A stretch of 64,000 bases of DNA from Paraburkholderia phenazinium (GCF_900141745.1 NZ_FSRM01000002.1:186001-250000), one strand, 5' to 3'. Shown: positions 1 to 9,591, counted from the first letter of the stretch. The notes: generated from the letters alone by a model not told the origin. A program made the numbers and translations.

Positions 1-350
1 AGACACGGCCGACGCCGCTGATCCTTCAGTACGCGAAGGACGACTACAACTGCCTGCATCAGGATCTGTACGGCGAGCATGTGTTTCCGCTGCAGTTGGC
101 TATCCTGCTCTCCGAGCCGGGAGAAGATTTCACCGGCGGCGAGTTTGTGCTGACCGAGCAGCGGCCGCGTATGCAGTCACGTGTTGCAGTGATGCCGTTA
201 CGTAAAGGCGATGCTGTTGTGTTCGCCGTGCATCATCGCCCCGTGCAGGGCACACGCGGCAGTTATCGGGTCAACATGCGGCACGGCGTGAGCCGGCTGC
301 TTTCAGGGCATCGCCACACGCTCGGAGTGATTTTTCATGACGCACTGTGA
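1..350 (+). CDS. 2OG-Fe(II) oxygenase, C-terminal part (cut by window start)
   Basis: The reading frame is open from the first bases of the window and ends at TGA 348-350, so only about the last 115 residues are visible. They look like the core of a 2-oxoglutarate/Fe(II) dioxygenase double-stranded beta-helix: an H-Q-D iron-binding triad at 57-65, a GGEFVLTEQ stretch typical of the second strand, and a distal His in MRHGVS followed by an Arg-rich tail. Such enzymes hydroxylate a substrate with succinate and CO2 as by-products; the substrate here cannot be told. The last 16 bases overlap the 3' end of the convergent LysR gene. Confidence 0.72.
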   Translation, partial: TRPTPLILQYAKDDYNCLHQDLYGEHVFPLQLAILLSEPGEDFTGGEFVLTEQRPRMQSRVAVMPLRKGDAVVFAVHHRPVQGTRGSYRVNMRHGVSRLLSGHRHTLGVIFHDAL

Positions 351-1261
351 AGCGCCGCGCCGCCCTTCCACCCCTTGAACTCTTTCACCAGAAAGTCCAC
401 GCACGCCCGCACTTTTGCCGAACTCGCACGGCGTTCGGGATACACCGCCCATACGTTCGCGGCCTGGTAAACCTGAGGCAACACCTGCACAAGCGTACCG
501 TTCTCCAGCAACGGCGCGACGTCCCAGATCGAACGCAGTACGATGCCGTACCCGGCCACGGCCCATTGCACCGCGATCTCTCCGTGATTTGTCGAGAGCG
601 GCCCAGTCACCTTCAACTGCGTCTCCTTGCCCTTGACGCTGAGCCGCCACACGCCGAACGGGTGATCGCGCTCCTTGATGACCAGACAGCGGTGCGCAAC
701 GAGGTCGGCCAGTTCGCGCGGCTTGCCATGACGTTCCAGATACTCCGGCGACGCACACAACACCCGATGATTCGCCGCCAGCTTGCGCGCAATCAGATGC
801 GGCGCGATCTCGTCGCCGATGCGCACGTCGAGATCGAAACCCTCCGCAGCAACATCGACGATCCGGTCGAGCAGGTCAAGCCGCACATTCAGTTGCGGAT
901 ATGCCGCCGACAAGCGCGCCACCGCGGGCGCAACCACATGCCGGCCAAAGCCGAAGCTGCTGGAAATGCGCAACGTGCCGCTCGGGATGCGCTGAGTCGT
1001 GGAGACATCTTCGACCAGGTGCTCCACGTCATCGAGAATTTTCTCGGCCCAGGCGAAGACCTGCGCGCCCGCCTCGGTGATCGTCACGCGCCGCGTGGAG
1101 CGGTGTAGCAAGCGCGTGCCGAGATCGGCTTCGAGCATGGCGACACGCTTGCTGACGAACGCGGGCGACACGCCCAGCAATTCCGCGGTGGCGCTGAAAC
1201 TGGCATGCCGCGCAACAGCACAGAACACGCGAAGGTCGGCGAGATTGGGCGTTTTATTCAC
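335..1261 (-). CDS. LysR-family transcriptional regulator
   Basis: 308 residues, the normal LysR length. The N-terminal winged helix-turn-helix is clear ([24 protein letters not shown]), followed by a substrate-binding domain that senses a small ligand. The start is a GTG at 1261 with no strong Shine-Dalgarno. A short palindrome, CACGATTCGTG at 1259-1269, overlaps that start and could be an autoregulatory site. It is transcribed away from the tartrate dehydrogenase gene across a 141-base gap, the usual LysR-target layout, so it probably controls that gene. It resembles the DmlR-like group, but the ligand is inferred from context only. Confidence 0.9.
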   Translation of the reverse strand: MNKTPNLADLRVFCAVARHASFSATAELLGVSPAFVSKRVAMLEADLGTRLLHRSTRRVTITEAGAQVFAWAEKILDDVEHLVEDVSTTQRIPSGTLRISSSFGFGRHVVAPAVARLSAAYPQLNVRLDLLDRIVDVAAEGFDLDVRIGDEIAPHLIARKLAANHRVLCASPEYLERHGKPRELADLVAHRCLVIKERDHPFGVWRLSVKGKETQLKVTGPLSTNHGEIAVQWAVAGYGIVLRSIWDVAPLLENGTLVQVLPQVYQAANVWAVYPERRASSAKVRACVDFLVKEFKGWKGGAALHSAS

Positions 1262-1402
1262 GATTCGTGGAAAGTGGATTAACCTGCAAAGGGCTGTTTC
1301 GCCTCGTCCGGATCAATAGAATGGATTCACTCGCGTGGCCTGCCGTCGCGCCGCGCATTGTCCTCCATCTACGGCCCCACGCCATTCATCCGGACGTTCG
1401 AC

Positions 1403-2497
1403 ATGACCCGCAAACAACATCGTATCGCCGTGATCCCCGGCGACGGCATCGGCCGTGAAGTAATGCCGGAAGCGCTCCGCGTCCTCGACTCAGTCAGCCG
1501 CCGCTTCGGCGTCGAACTCTCGTACAAGCACATCGAGTGGGCCAGTTGCGACTACTACGCGCAAACAGGCCAGATGATGCCCGACGACTGGAAAACCCAG
1601 CTTGCCGGTTGCGATGCCATCCTGTTCGGCGCGGTTGGCTGGCCCGACACCGTGCCCGATCATATCTCGCTGTGGGGCTCGCTTCTCAAGTTCCGCCGCG
1701 AGTTCGACCAGTACGTCAATCTGCGTCCGGCACGCACGTTTGAAGGCGTGCGCTCGCCGCTCGCCGAACACAACGCGAAAGACATCGACTTCTTCGTCGT
1801 GCGCGAGAACACCGAGGGCGAGTATTCGTCGGTGGGCGGCAAGATGTTCGAAGGCACCGAGCGCGAGGTGGTGATGCAGCAGTCCATCTTCACGCGTCAC
1901 GGCACCAACCGCGTATTGAAGTTCGCCTTCGATCTCGCGCAACGCCGCGCCCGGCGTCATGTGACGGTAGCGACCAAGAGCAACGGCATTTCCATCAGCA
2001 TGCCTTGGTGGGACGAACGCGCCGCCGAAATCGCGGCCACGTACCCCGACATCACGTGGGACAAGCAGCATATCGACATCCTGTGCGCGCGTTTCGTGTT
2101 GCAGCCGCAGCGCTTCGATGTAGTGGTTGCGTCCAACCTGTTCGGCGACATTCTCTCGGATCTCGGTCCGGCCTGCACGGGCACGATCGGCATTGCCCCC
2201 TCCGCGAACCTGAATCCGGAGCGGCGCTTTCCTTCGCTATTCGAACCGGTTCACGGCTCGGCGCCGGATATTGCAGGCAAGCATATCGCCAATCCGGTCG
2301 CGATGATCTGGTCCGCGGCGATGATGCTCGACTTCCTCGGCGAAGGTGCGGGCGCTGAGCACGATGCGCATGAAGCGATTGTGGCGGCGATCTCGGACGT
2401 GCTGAAGCAAGGACCGCGCACGCGCGATATGGGCGGGGAAGCGTCGACGGATGAGATTGGTGCGGCGATTGCGGAGCGGGTTGGTAACTACGTTTGA
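1403..2497 (+). CDS. ttuC: Tartrate dehydrogenase/decarboxylase (or D-malate dehydrogenase)
   Basis: 364 residues of the isocitrate/isopropylmalate dehydrogenase family, TtuC/DmlA subgroup, which oxidises tartrate or D-malate with NAD and Mn2+ and can decarboxylate the product. The N-terminus reads IAVIPGDGIGREVMPE, ENTEGEYSSVGG forms part of the active site, and SNLFGDILSDLG carries the metal-binding aspartates. I chose the ATG at 1403 because family members start just before the IAxIPGDGIG strand; an upstream TTG at 1358 would add 15 unlikely residues. The divergent LysR gene is its likely regulator. TtuC and DmlA cannot be separated confidently by eye. Confidence 0.88.
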   Translation: MTRKQHRIAVIPGDGIGREVMPEALRVLDSVSRRFGVELSYKHIEWASCDYYAQTGQMMPDDWKTQLAGCDAILFGAVGWPDTVPDHISLWGSLLKFRREFDQYVNLRPARTFEGVRSPLAEHNAKDIDFFVVRENTEGEYSSVGGKMFEGTEREVVMQQSIFTRHGTNRVLKFAFDLAQRRARRHVTVATKSNGISISMPWWDERAAEIAATYPDITWDKQHIDILCARFVLQPQRFDVVVASNLFGDILSDLGPACTGTIGIAPSANLNPERRFPSLFEPVHGSAPDIAGKHIANPVAMIWSAAMMLDFLGEGAGAEHDAHEAIVAAISDVLKQGPRTRDMGGEASTDEIGAAIAERVGNYV

Positions 2498-2587
2498 TTG
2501 AGCCTGCAGCGAGGCCACCGCGCGCGGCCTCGTGTCAGCTGCTCGTCAGCTATAGCTAGTCACCACCAGCTGTGCACCAACAGCACC

Positions 2588-3010
2588 CTAGCTACGCGAC
2601 GCCAGGTACGCGCTAGGCGTCGTGCCCACCGCACGCTTGAAATGCCGGCCCAGGTGGCTCTGATCGAAGAAGCCCACTTCCGTCGCCACGATCGACGGCG
2701 GCAACCCTCCACGCAAAAGACGCTGCGCGTGCCGGATTCTGACCTGGCAAACATAGCGATGCGGCGAGATCCCCATCTCCGCGCGAAATAGCGCTGCAAA
2801 GCGCGATACGCTCAACTCCGCCTTGGCAGCGAGTGTGGCGAGCGTCACAGGTTGGGAGAACGATGTTTCGATGAACTCGATCGCCCGTTCTATGGGCCTC
2901 GTCGCACGACGCGGTTGTGCGAGCGTCGTAGCCAGATCAAGACGAAGCGATGCGACCGGCGCCTTCTCGGTTACATCGTCCGCAAACATGCTTGCGTGAT
3001 CGGTCAGCAT
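2588..3010 (-). CDS. Short AraC-family regulator (DNA-binding domain only)
   Basis: About 140 residues from an ATG at 3010, which has a TTAGGAA Shine-Dalgarno and lies 11 bases after the stop of the upstream FAD oxidoreductase. Nearly all of it is the two helix-turn-helix AraC/XylS domain (IERAIEFIETSFSQPVTLAT, then VGFFDQSHLGRHFKRA). The 30-40 N-terminal residues are too few for the cupin-like sensor that full AraC proteins carry. It is the last gene of the amine/imino-acid oxidation operon and probably regulates that operon, either constitutively or through a partner. Reading through from further upstream would overlap the oxidoreductase, so the short form is preferred. Confidence 0.82.
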   Translation of the reverse strand: MLTDHASMFADDVTEKAPVASLRLDLATTLAQPRRATRPIERAIEFIETSFSQPVTLATLAAKAELSVSRFAALFRAEMGISPHRYVCQVRIRHAQRLLRGGLPPSIVATEVGFFDQSHLGRHFKRAVGTTPSAYLASRS

Positions 3011-3021
3011 GATCTCGATTC

Positions 3022-4176
3022 CTAAGCAGCTTGCTGTGCCCGTGTGGCCACGGTGGCAAAACGGCGAATATCGAACGGTTCCAGCGGCGTGCTGGTTGCG
3101 CCGGTGTCGATCAGTTCGGCCATCGTGTCGCCAACGCCCGGTCCGAGCTGAAAGCCATGTCCGCAAAAACCGAACGCGTAGTAAAGGCCGCTGACCTTGC
3201 CGCTTGCGCCCATGACCGGACGATCATCGGGCATATAGCCTTCAATCCCGCTCCACACGCGGATAATATTGAGCTTCGCCAGCGCCGGCGCAAGGCGGTG
3301 CATCTGACGAAACTGCAGCATGGTGTTCTGCGGCAACACATAAGCGCGCCGCACGTCGGGATAAGCCGGCCCCCGAGCACAACCGCCAATCACGATGTTG
3401 CCGCGCTTGACCTGGCGGAAATACAGCACTTCCTCGATATTCGGCGAGGACACGCCCACTACCGGACGGATTCCATAGGTGGTCGGTTCGGTCACGGCCA
3501 TTTGCGGGCCATGCACGGCGATCGGCACCGGCTCACCGAACTGTTCGCTCAACAGGCTACCCCATGCCCCGGCAGTCACTAACAGCACGGGCGCATGGAA
3601 CGTGCGGCCATCTGTGCTGGTAGCGCGAAATTCCGCGCCTTCCTTTTCGACGGTCACGATCTCCGTGTTCTCGATGATCTGCGCACCGAGACGTGCCGCG
3701 GCACGCCCGAACGCCGGCGCCGCGAGTCGCGGATTCGCATGACCGTCTTTCTCCGAATACGACGCACACAGCACTTCCGGGCCGAGGAACGGAAAGCGCG
3801 CCTTCATTTCAGCGCCGCGAAAGAGGTCAAGCTTTAAGCCGTACTGGCTGGCCTCTTTTGCATAAATTTCAAACTGGTCGGCCTGTTCGTCGCGATAGGC
3901 GATGCGAATGTGGCCCGACATCAGAAACTCTGCGTCGTGCTGGATCAGTTCCGGCAACTTGCCCCAGATCTCACGCGAGCGATTCGCGAGCGGCAATTGC
4001 GGCAGGAAACGCCCCTGGCGCCGCACATTGCCGAAGTTGACGCCGCTGGCCTGCTGTCCGACGAGGCCACGCTCGAGCAGAATCACCGAACGGCCGCGCT
4101 GGCGCAGGAAAAATGCGGTGGCCGCGCCCATGAAGCCGCCACCGACAATGATCACATCTGCTTGCGAGCGACTCAT
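3022..4176 (-). CDS. FAD-dependent oxidoreductase, DAO family (amine/imino-acid dehydrogenase beta-type subunit)
   Basis: 384 residues with an N-terminal Rossmann FAD site (VIIVGGGFMGAATAFFLRQRG) and a C-terminal YMPDDRPVMGASG and FGFCGHGFQLGPGVG segment that closes around the flavin, as in D-amino acid, sarcosine and hydroxyproline oxidases. Its start overlaps the previous stop by four bases (ATGA). With the next two genes it forms the three-part set seen in HcnABC, opine oxidase and D-hydroxyproline dehydrogenase: this is the substrate-oxidising subunit, and the other two pass electrons on. The neighbouring amino-acid ABC transporter suggests an amino or imino acid, opine or N-alkyl amino acid substrate. 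Which one is not visible. Confidence 0.86.
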   Translation of the reverse strand: MSRSQADVIIVGGGFMGAATAFFLRQRGRSVILLERGLVGQQASGVNFGNVRRQGRFLPQLPLANRSREIWGKLPELIQHDAEFLMSGHIRIAYRDEQADQFEIYAKEASQYGLKLDLFRGAEMKARFPFLGPEVLCASYSEKDGHANPRLAAPAFGRAAARLGAQIIENTEIVTVEKEGAEFRATSTDGRTFHAPVLLVTAGAWGSLLSEQFGEPVPIAVHGPQMAVTEPTTYGIRPVVGVSSPNIEEVLYFRQVKRGNIVIGGCARGPAYPDVRRAYVLPQNTMLQFRQMHRLAPALAKLNIIRVWSGIEGYMPDDRPVMGASGKVSGLYYAFGFCGHGFQLGPGVGDTMAELIDTGATSTPLEPFDIRRFATVATRAQQAA

Positions 4177-5564
4177 TCGACCTCCTCAACGGTAGCGATC
4201 GAAAGCGGCTTGACGGGCGCTTGCCCGCGCAAGCGGCCGACCAGTTCGACCGGCACAGCGGCCGCATCCGCGATGATTTCCGCTGCTGCATGGCCGCAAT
4301 AGCGACCCTGGCAGCGTCCCATGCCGACCCGGCTGAAGGCTTTAGCGCGATTCGCTTCGCACGCGCCCTCTTCCCGGATAACACGGCGTAGTTCGCCAAC
4401 GGTGATGCCTTCGCAGCGGCACACCACTGTGTCGTCCGAGAGGCGCGCGGCTTGCGCAGCGGGCCACGGAAAAGCTTCCACCAAGCCCTGGCGAAAACGA
4501 TCCATCTTCTGTTGCTGGCGTTTCAGTTCGTCCAGCGTAGTGGCGTCAATATCGTGGCCTAGATCCTGCAATGCCGCATAGGCGGCAAGACGGCCTGCCA
4601 GTTCCGCACCGTCTGCGCCGAGCACACGCACACCGTCGCCTGCGAGATACACGCCCGCTTCCGAGCTGCGGCCCAGTTCGTCGATCTGCGGCAACCACTG
4701 GCGCGACTTGTCGTCGAAGCGGAACGCGCAGCGCGCGAGATCGGCGAGTTGCGTTTCAGGGCGCAGGTGATAGCCGAGCGCTACCGCATCGCAGGCAATC
4801 TGCTGTACCTGTCCTTTTGCATTTCGATAGCTCACGCCTTGCACGCCGGCGGCGTCAGAGCCCACGATTTCCAGTGGCTCGATGCCGTTCTCTACAACAA
4901 CGCCCGCCTTCTTTAGTGACGACACGAGCGCGGCGCCCTTCTTCAATACATCGGGCCGCGCCAGCAGTTTCGGCAGCGCGCGCAGACGTTGCCCGAGCTT
5001 CGACGTATCGAGCACTGCCGCCACTTGAGCACCGGCTTGCACATACTGACTCGCGACCAGATACAGCAACGGTCCCGAGCCCATGAACACCACTTTGCGG
5101 CCAATCGAAACGGCTTGGGACTTCAACGCAATCTGCGACGCACCGAGGCTGTAAGTGCCCGCGAATTGCCAGCCCTTTACCGGCATCAGACGATCGGTCG
5201 CGCCTGGGCACAGAATCAACGCGTCATAAGGCAGTGAGCTTGCGTGCCCGTCACGAACGACATGCAGCTTGCGCTCGGCGACATTCCACGCGAGCGTTTC
5301 CGGTCGATAATCGAGTTGCGGACGCAAACGTTGGAACGTGTTGTGCAAATCCTCCGCGCGGGGAGCTTCAGTCCCATACAACTTCGCGTAAGGGCGAGAA
5401 AAATTCTCCGGCTGACGTCGATAAATCTGCCCGCCGTCGCGGCGCCCTTCATCAATGACGATCGGGCGGATGCCGGCAGCCAGCAGCGTCTGCGCACAAC
5501 GCACACCCGCCGGCCCCGCACCGACGATAATCACGCGAGGTTGGCCCATCACAGGTTCGCCCAT
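4173..5564 (-). CDS. NAD(P)/FAD oxidoreductase with BFD-type [2Fe-2S] domain (alpha-type subunit)
   Basis: 463 residues. An N-terminal dinucleotide site (VIIVGAGPAGVRCAQTL) and a second one after VFMGSGPLLYLVA define a pyridine-nucleotide-disulfide oxidoreductase fold. The C-terminus carries a bacterioferritin-associated-ferredoxin-like domain with cysteines VVCRCEG and GRCQGRYCG, which should bind a [2Fe-2S] cluster. This matches the HcnB/opine-oxidase-A/LhpB-like subunit. The ATG at 5564 has a strong GGAGGA Shine-Dalgarno; an internal ATG at 5549 would overlap the preceding stop by one base. The two reading frames overlap, indicating translational coupling in a multi-subunit complex. Confidence 0.88.
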   Translation of the reverse strand: MGEPVMGQPRVIIVGAGPAGVRCAQTLLAAGIRPIVIDEGRRDGGQIYRRQPENFSRPYAKLYGTEAPRAEDLHNTFQRLRPQLDYRPETLAWNVAERKLHVVRDGHASSLPYDALILCPGATDRLMPVKGWQFAGTYSLGASQIALKSQAVSIGRKVVFMGSGPLLYLVASQYVQAGAQVAAVLDTSKLGQRLRALPKLLARPDVLKKGAALVSSLKKAGVVVENGIEPLEIVGSDAAGVQGVSYRNAKGQVQQIACDAVALGYHLRPETQLADLARCAFRFDDKSRQWLPQIDELGRSSEAGVYLAGDGVRVLGADGAELAGRLAAYAALQDLGHDIDATTLDELKRQQQKMDRFRQGLVEAFPWPAAQAARLSDDTVVCRCEGITVGELRRVIREEGACEANRAKAFSRVGMGRCQGRYCGHAAAEIIADAAAVPVELVGRLRGQAPVKPLSIATVEEVE

Positions 5565-5854
5565 TGCTCCTCCGCTTGAGTCGTCAGGATATGCAGCCCT
5601 TCGCTGACCACGGTCGTGCAGGCACGCAGCCGCTCGCCGTCTGAGGTCCAGACCCAGCAGTCCTGGCAGGCGCCCATCAGGCAGAAGCCCGCGCGCACCT
5701 CATTGCCGAATTCCGATTGACGCACATGATCCACAGAGCAGAGCATCGCCACCAGCAGCGTGTCGCCTGCGAGCGCTTCTACCTCTTTACCGTCCACGCG
5801 AATCTTCACGCTCTTGCGTCCGGTCTCGCCAAGCCGGATGAATCGTCCGTTCAT
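5549..5854 (-). CDS. (2Fe-2S)-binding small subunit
   Basis: 101 residues of the HcnA/opine-oxidase small subunit type. A ferredoxin-like beta-grasp fold is suggested by [20 protein letters not shown], and the cluster ligands are visible as [11 protein letters not shown] plus a later RACTT cysteine. It should mediate electron transfer between the flavin subunits encoded just downstream. Its ATG overlaps the stop of the ABC ATPase gene by four bases, so transporter and enzyme are in one operon. Confidence 0.86.
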   Translation of the reverse strand: MNGRFIRLGETGRKSVKIRVDGKEVEALAGDTLLVAMLCSVDHVRQSEFGNEVRAGFCLMGACQDCWVWTSDGERLRACTTVVSEGLHILTTQAEEQWANL

Positions 5855-6714
5855 GCTGTCGCTCCATGCGCGTGGCCATCGTTATTGGCGCCAGCGCTAT
5901 CGTCTGTCGTCTCCATCCGGTTCGTGAGCACGTGACGCAGAAATTCGCGCGTGCGCGGCTCGCGCGGCGAGCACAGCACCTGCTGCGCGCTGCCTTCTTC
6001 GATGATCAGACCACCGTGCAGAAAGCACACCCGGTCGGCCACTTCGCGGGCAAAGCCCATTTCATGCGTGACCACCAGCATCGTCATGCCCTCGCGCGCG
6101 AGCGTGCGCATCACCGCGAGCACTTCGCCTACCAGTTCTGGATCGAGCGCGGAAGTCGGTTCGTCGAACAGAATCGCCTTCGGCTTCATGGCAAGCGAGC
6201 GCGCAATCGCCACACGTTGCTGCTGGCCACCCGAGAGCTGGTGCGGATACGCATGGAGCTTCTCGCCGAGCCCCACTTTGCCGAGCAATTCGATCGCCTC
6301 GCGATGCGCCTGCTGCTTCGGCTCGCCCTTCACATGAACAGGGCCTTCCATCACATTTTCGAGCGCAGTGCGATGCGGAAACAGATTGAAGCGCTGAAAC
6401 ACCATGCCCACTTGCGTACGCAAGCGGTTGATGTGGCGCGAGCGTTGCTCGACGCGCTGATCCATCAGCTTGATGTCACCGGTATCGTACGACTCGAGCG
6501 CGTTGATACAGCGCAGCAGAGTCGATTTCCCGGAACCCGATGCGCCAATCAGGCACACTACTTCGCCCTGCTTGATATTCAACGAAATGCCCTTCAGCAC
6601 CGGAACGGCGCCGAAGCTCTTGTGCACATCAACGATCTCGATCATGGCATCCTCGCTTGAGGCCCGGCTTGCGACCTCGCTAGAGGCCTCGTTTAGCGTT
6701 CGTACAGCCTTCAT
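5851..6714 (-). CDS. Polar amino-acid ABC transporter ATP-binding protein
   Basis: 287 residues of the GlnQ/HisP type. Walker A is [13 protein letters not shown], the signature [15 protein letters not shown], and Walker [14 protein letters not shown]. It powers uptake with the permease and binding protein encoded next to it. The ATG at 6714 has GAAGG in the right place. A second ATG at 6645 ([12 protein letters not shown]) also has an AGGA and gives the usual family N-terminus, so the first 23 residues may be an extension or mis-assigned. Confidence 0.92.
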   Translation of the reverse strand: MKAVRTLNEASSEVASRASSEDAMIEIVDVHKSFGAVPVLKGISLNIKQGEVVCLIGASGSGKSTLLRCINALESYDTGDIKLMDQRVEQRSRHINRLRTQVGMVFQRFNLFPHRTALENVMEGPVHVKGEPKQQAHREAIELLGKVGLGEKLHAYPHQLSGGQQQRVAIARSLAMKPKAILFDEPTSALDPELVGEVLAVMRTLAREGMTMLVVTHEMGFAREVADRVCFLHGGLIIEEGSAQQVLCSPREPRTREFLRHVLTNRMETTDDSAGANNDGHAHGATA

Positions 6715-6732
6715 GTCGCCTTCGTGTCGCGG

Positions 6733-7389
6733 TTACTTCGCCTTGTGCTTGCCGAAACGCTTTTCCAGATGACGCGTCAGGCTCATCAGCGGCAGACTCA
6801 TCGCCAGGTACCCCAGCGCCACCAGCGTATAGACAGTCACGTTCTGAAACGTGGACGCCGCGATCAACTGACCTTCACGCGTCATCTCGGCAACGGTGAT
6901 CGTCGAAGCCAGCGACGAGTCCTTCAACATCATGACCAGCGTATTCGCATACGGCGGTAACGCGACGCGCACGGCTTGCGGCAGAATCACGCGATACATC
7001 GTCTTCACGCGACCCATGCCGATCGACTGGGCCGCTTCGAACTGGCCAGGGTCGACGGCTTCGATGCCCGAGCGGATGATTTCCGCCACATAGGTCGAGT
7101 AGCCGAAGCCCAGACCAATGATGCTCGCTTCGAGTGCCGTCATCTGGATGCCGACATCCGGCAGCACGAAGTAGATGTAAAACAGCAGCACGATCATCGG
7201 CAAACCGCGCACCACGTTGATCATCGCGCTGACCACCGTGACGACACCGGGATGGCGCGACATTTTCAACAACGCCCAGACGAGTCCGAGCACGGTGCTC
7301 AATACCAGACACCCCAGCGTGATGAGGATGCTCATCAGGGCGCCCGTGAACAGAATCGGGACAAAATCGGTTATATCGCGCCAATGCAT
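6733..7389 (-). CDS. Polar amino-acid ABC transporter permease
   Basis: 218 residues of the HisM/GlnP permease family, with several hydrophobic segments (for example VPILFTGALMSILITLGC and GLPMIVLLFYIYFVLP). The cytoplasmic coupling loop AAQSIGMGRVKTMYRVILPQA is the EAA motif that docks on the ATPase. Only one permease gene is present, so the transporter is probably a permease homodimer. The genes lie between the binding-protein gene upstream and the ATPase gene 18 bases downstream. Confidence 0.93.
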   Translation of the reverse strand: MHWRDITDFVPILFTGALMSILITLGCLVLSTVLGLVWALLKMSRHPGVVTVVSAMINVVRGLPMIVLLFYIYFVLPDVGIQMTALEASIIGLGFGYSTYVAEIIRSGIEAVDPGQFEAAQSIGMGRVKTMYRVILPQAVRVALPPYANTLVMMLKDSSLASTITVAEMTREGQLIAASTFQNVTVYTLVALGYLAMSLPLMSLTRHLEKRFGKHKAK

Positions 7390-7424
7390 ACGGTGTGCTC
7401 TTCAGAATCGGGGTGGGTTCGCGT

Positions 7425-8231
7425 TCAGCTTGCGAGATTCCACTTCTTCAGGATCGCATTGAGCGAGCCGTCGGCCTTCATCTTCGTCAGAGCATCGTTG
7501 ATCTTGGCGAGCAGTGCACCATTGCCCTTCTTCACGGCGATGGCGATGTCGAATTTCTCCATCGGCACGTAGTCGTTCACCACGCGCGCGCCGCGCAGGC
7601 CACCCGACGCTTCCTGCGCCTTGAGAATCGGATAGTCGCTAAAGCCAGCGGTAATGCGGCCCAGCACCACGTCGCGCGTCATGTCGGCGGGGCTGTCGTA
7701 CATCTTCACTTCCTTGAAAATGCCGAGCTTGACCAGTTGATCGCCGTAATCGGTGCCGGTGGGCGCGCCCACTACGGTGCCCTTCAGGTCCTGCACCGAC
7801 TTGTAATCCGTCTTGTTCGAATCCTTGACGATGATGCCTTCGCCGAACGCGGTAACCGGTTGCGAGAAGTCGACCACTTCAGCGCGCTTCGGCGTCGGCG
7901 TCATGCCCGCCACGATGATGTCGATCTTGCCCGATACGGCCGACTGGATCAGCGCCGAAAACGGCACCGCATCGAACGAGACGTTGAAGCCTTCGCGCTT
8001 GCCGATCGCATCCACCACATCGGGCATCAGGCCTTCGATCTTCTGCGTCTTCACGTCCATGAAGGTGGTCGGTGCGCTCGACGGCGGCGAACCCGCGGTC
8101 AGCGTCGGCGTATCGGCATGGCTCAGGCTTGCGCCGAACATCATGGAAAGGGCTACGCCAGCCTGAAGAGCGAAGCGTTGAACGGCTTGCAGGCGTGCTG
8201 CGGGGCGAAGCTCACGGGTAAAACGCAACAT
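7425..8231 (-). CDS. Amino-acid ABC transporter substrate-binding protein
   Basis: About 268 residues, SBP_bac_3 family. The N-terminus has an export signal (RFALQAGVALSMMFGASLSHA) with cleavage after SHA. Typical ligand-lobe motifs follow: KIEGLMPDVVDAIGKREGF, DIIVAGMTPTPKRAEVVDFS and VQDLKGTVVGAPTGTDYG. I chose the ATG at 8231 because GAGG lies seven bases upstream; starts at 8237 and 8267 are possible. It should capture the amine or amino acid that the linked dehydrogenase oxidises. Confidence 0.9.
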   Translation of the reverse strand: MLRFTRELRPAARLQAVQRFALQAGVALSMMFGASLSHADTPTLTAGSPPSSAPTTFMDVKTQKIEGLMPDVVDAIGKREGFNVSFDAVPFSALIQSAVSGKIDIIVAGMTPTPKRAEVVDFSQPVTAFGEGIIVKDSNKTDYKSVQDLKGTVVGAPTGTDYGDQLVKLGIFKEVKMYDSPADMTRDVVLGRITAGFSDYPILKAQEASGGLRGARVVNDYVPMEKFDIAIAVKKGNGALLAKINDALTKMKADGSLNAILKKWNLAS

Positions 8232-8313
8232 GGTCATCCTCGGAATGGTTGGTGAAAACCGTAGCAACGAGATGCGCTGCTACGGCAAACAACAGTACTG
8301 CCCCTGCATCGGT

Positions 8314-9591
8314 TCAATGCAGAATGTCCTGCAAACGGTAATAGGCGCCCACCAGCGGCAGAAACCACGCATGGCCGAAATGGCCTGGAATGGCGGGCCA
8401 CTCCAGCTTGCGCCATGGGTTGCTCGCGGCGGCGCCGAACATCACGTCGGCCATCAAGCGACCCATGTGCACCGACATCTGCACACCATGGCCGCTGTAG
8501 CCCATCGAGTAAAACAGTCCCTCATGCTGGCCCGCGCGCGGCAACCGGTCAGCCGTCATGTCGACGAGGCCGCCCCAGCAATAATCGAGGCCCACGTCGG
8601 CCAGTTTCGGAAAGTAGTTGGCGAGACCTGCACGCAGGATCTGGCCGCTCTTTTCGTCGGAACGCGGATTCGACATGGCAAAACGGGCGCGACCGCCGAA
8701 CAGTAAACGGTTGTCGGCCGTCGCGCGAAAGTAGTTGCCGATGTTGCGTGTGGTCACATAAGCGCGGCGCTTCGGCACGATCTCGTCGAGCTGCGCGGTC
8801 GTCAGAGGTTCGGTGACGACGATAAAGCTGCCTACCGGCGCAATGCGGCGCCGGAACCACTGCAATGGGCCGATCTGCGAAGCCCCGGTAGCAACCAGTA
8901 CGCGCCCGGCGCGGATCTTGCCGAACTCGGTGGCCACTTCGTAACGTTCGCCTTCGAGGCGCTTGAGGCCCGTCACCGGTGTGTATTCAAAAATGCGCGC
9001 GCCGTATTTGACAGCGGCATTCGCAAGGCCCACGCCAAACTTGCCCATATGCATCTGCGCACCGTTGCGCTGCACGAGGCCGCCGTAAAAGCCATCCGAG
9101 CCGACTTCCTCGCGAATCCGTTCCGGAGGAATCAGTTCGACGTCCGAATCGACATTGCGCAACAGCGATTCGTAGCTTCTGGCAAGCTTGTCGAAGTGCT
9201 GAGGCTTGGCCGCGAGCTTGATCTTGCCGCCACGGAAAAAATCGCAATCGATCTTCTCGTCGCTGACGATCGACGCCACCGTCCCCACCGCACTCTCATA
9301 CGCACGATAGAAATCGCGCGCATTGTCCGCACCGATACGCTCGGCCAGCGCCGCATAATCGTGCGCGAGACCGGTGTTGCACTGGCCGCCGTTGCGGCCC
9401 GACGCTTCACCGGCTATGCGCCCGGCTTCCAGCACCGTCACCGGAATACCGCGCTTCGCCAACTCGAGTGCCGCAGACAGGCCGGTAAAGCCGCCGCCGA
9501 TCACCACCACATCGGAGCCGCCTTCGAGCGGGCCTTGCTGCCCGTGCAGAAACGGCGGCGCAGTGTCGAGCCAGTACGAATCAAGCTTCAT
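8314..9591 (-). CDS. FAD-dependent amine oxidase, PuuB/DAO family
   Basis: 425 residues. The order SYWLDT near the N-terminus, VVVIGGGFTGLSAALELAKRG (FAD site), EAGRIAGEASGRNGGQ, then LDYCWGGLVDMTADRLPRAG and GYSGHGVQMSVHMG near the C-terminus matches gamma-glutamylputrescine oxidase (PuuB) and related primary/secondary amine oxidases. Such enzymes give an aldehyde, ammonia and peroxide. It sits directly upstream of the ABC genes, so substrate import and oxidation are probably co-regulated. No PuuA-type glutamyl ligase is present in the window, so a true Puu pathway is not shown. Confidence 0.85.
   Translation of the reverse strand: MKLDSYWLDTAPPFLHGQQGPLEGGSDVVVIGGGFTGLSAALELAKRGIPVTVLEAGRIAGEASGRNGGQCNTGLAHDYAALAERIGADNARDFYRAYESAVGTVASIVSDEKIDCDFFRGGKIKLAAKPQHFDKLARSYESLLRNVDSDVELIPPERIREEVGSDGFYGGLVQRNGAQMHMGKFGVGLANAAVKYGARIFEYTPVTGLKRLEGERYEVATEFGKIRAGRVLVATGASQIGPLQWFRRRIAPVGSFIVVTEPLTTAQLDEIVPKRRAYVTTRNIGNYFRATADNRLLFGGRARFAMSNPRSDEKSGQILRAGLANYFPKLADVGLDYCWGGLVDMTADRLPRAGQHEGLFYSMGYSGHGVQMSVHMGRLMADVMFGAAASNPWRKLEWPAIPGHFGHAWFLPLVGAYYRLQDILH

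Noticed and set aside
3022..5854. Hydrogen cyanide synthase (HcnABC)
   Set aside because: Subunit architecture matches, but the same architecture is shared by opine oxidase and hydroxyproline dehydrogenase, and the linked amino-acid importer argues for catabolism.
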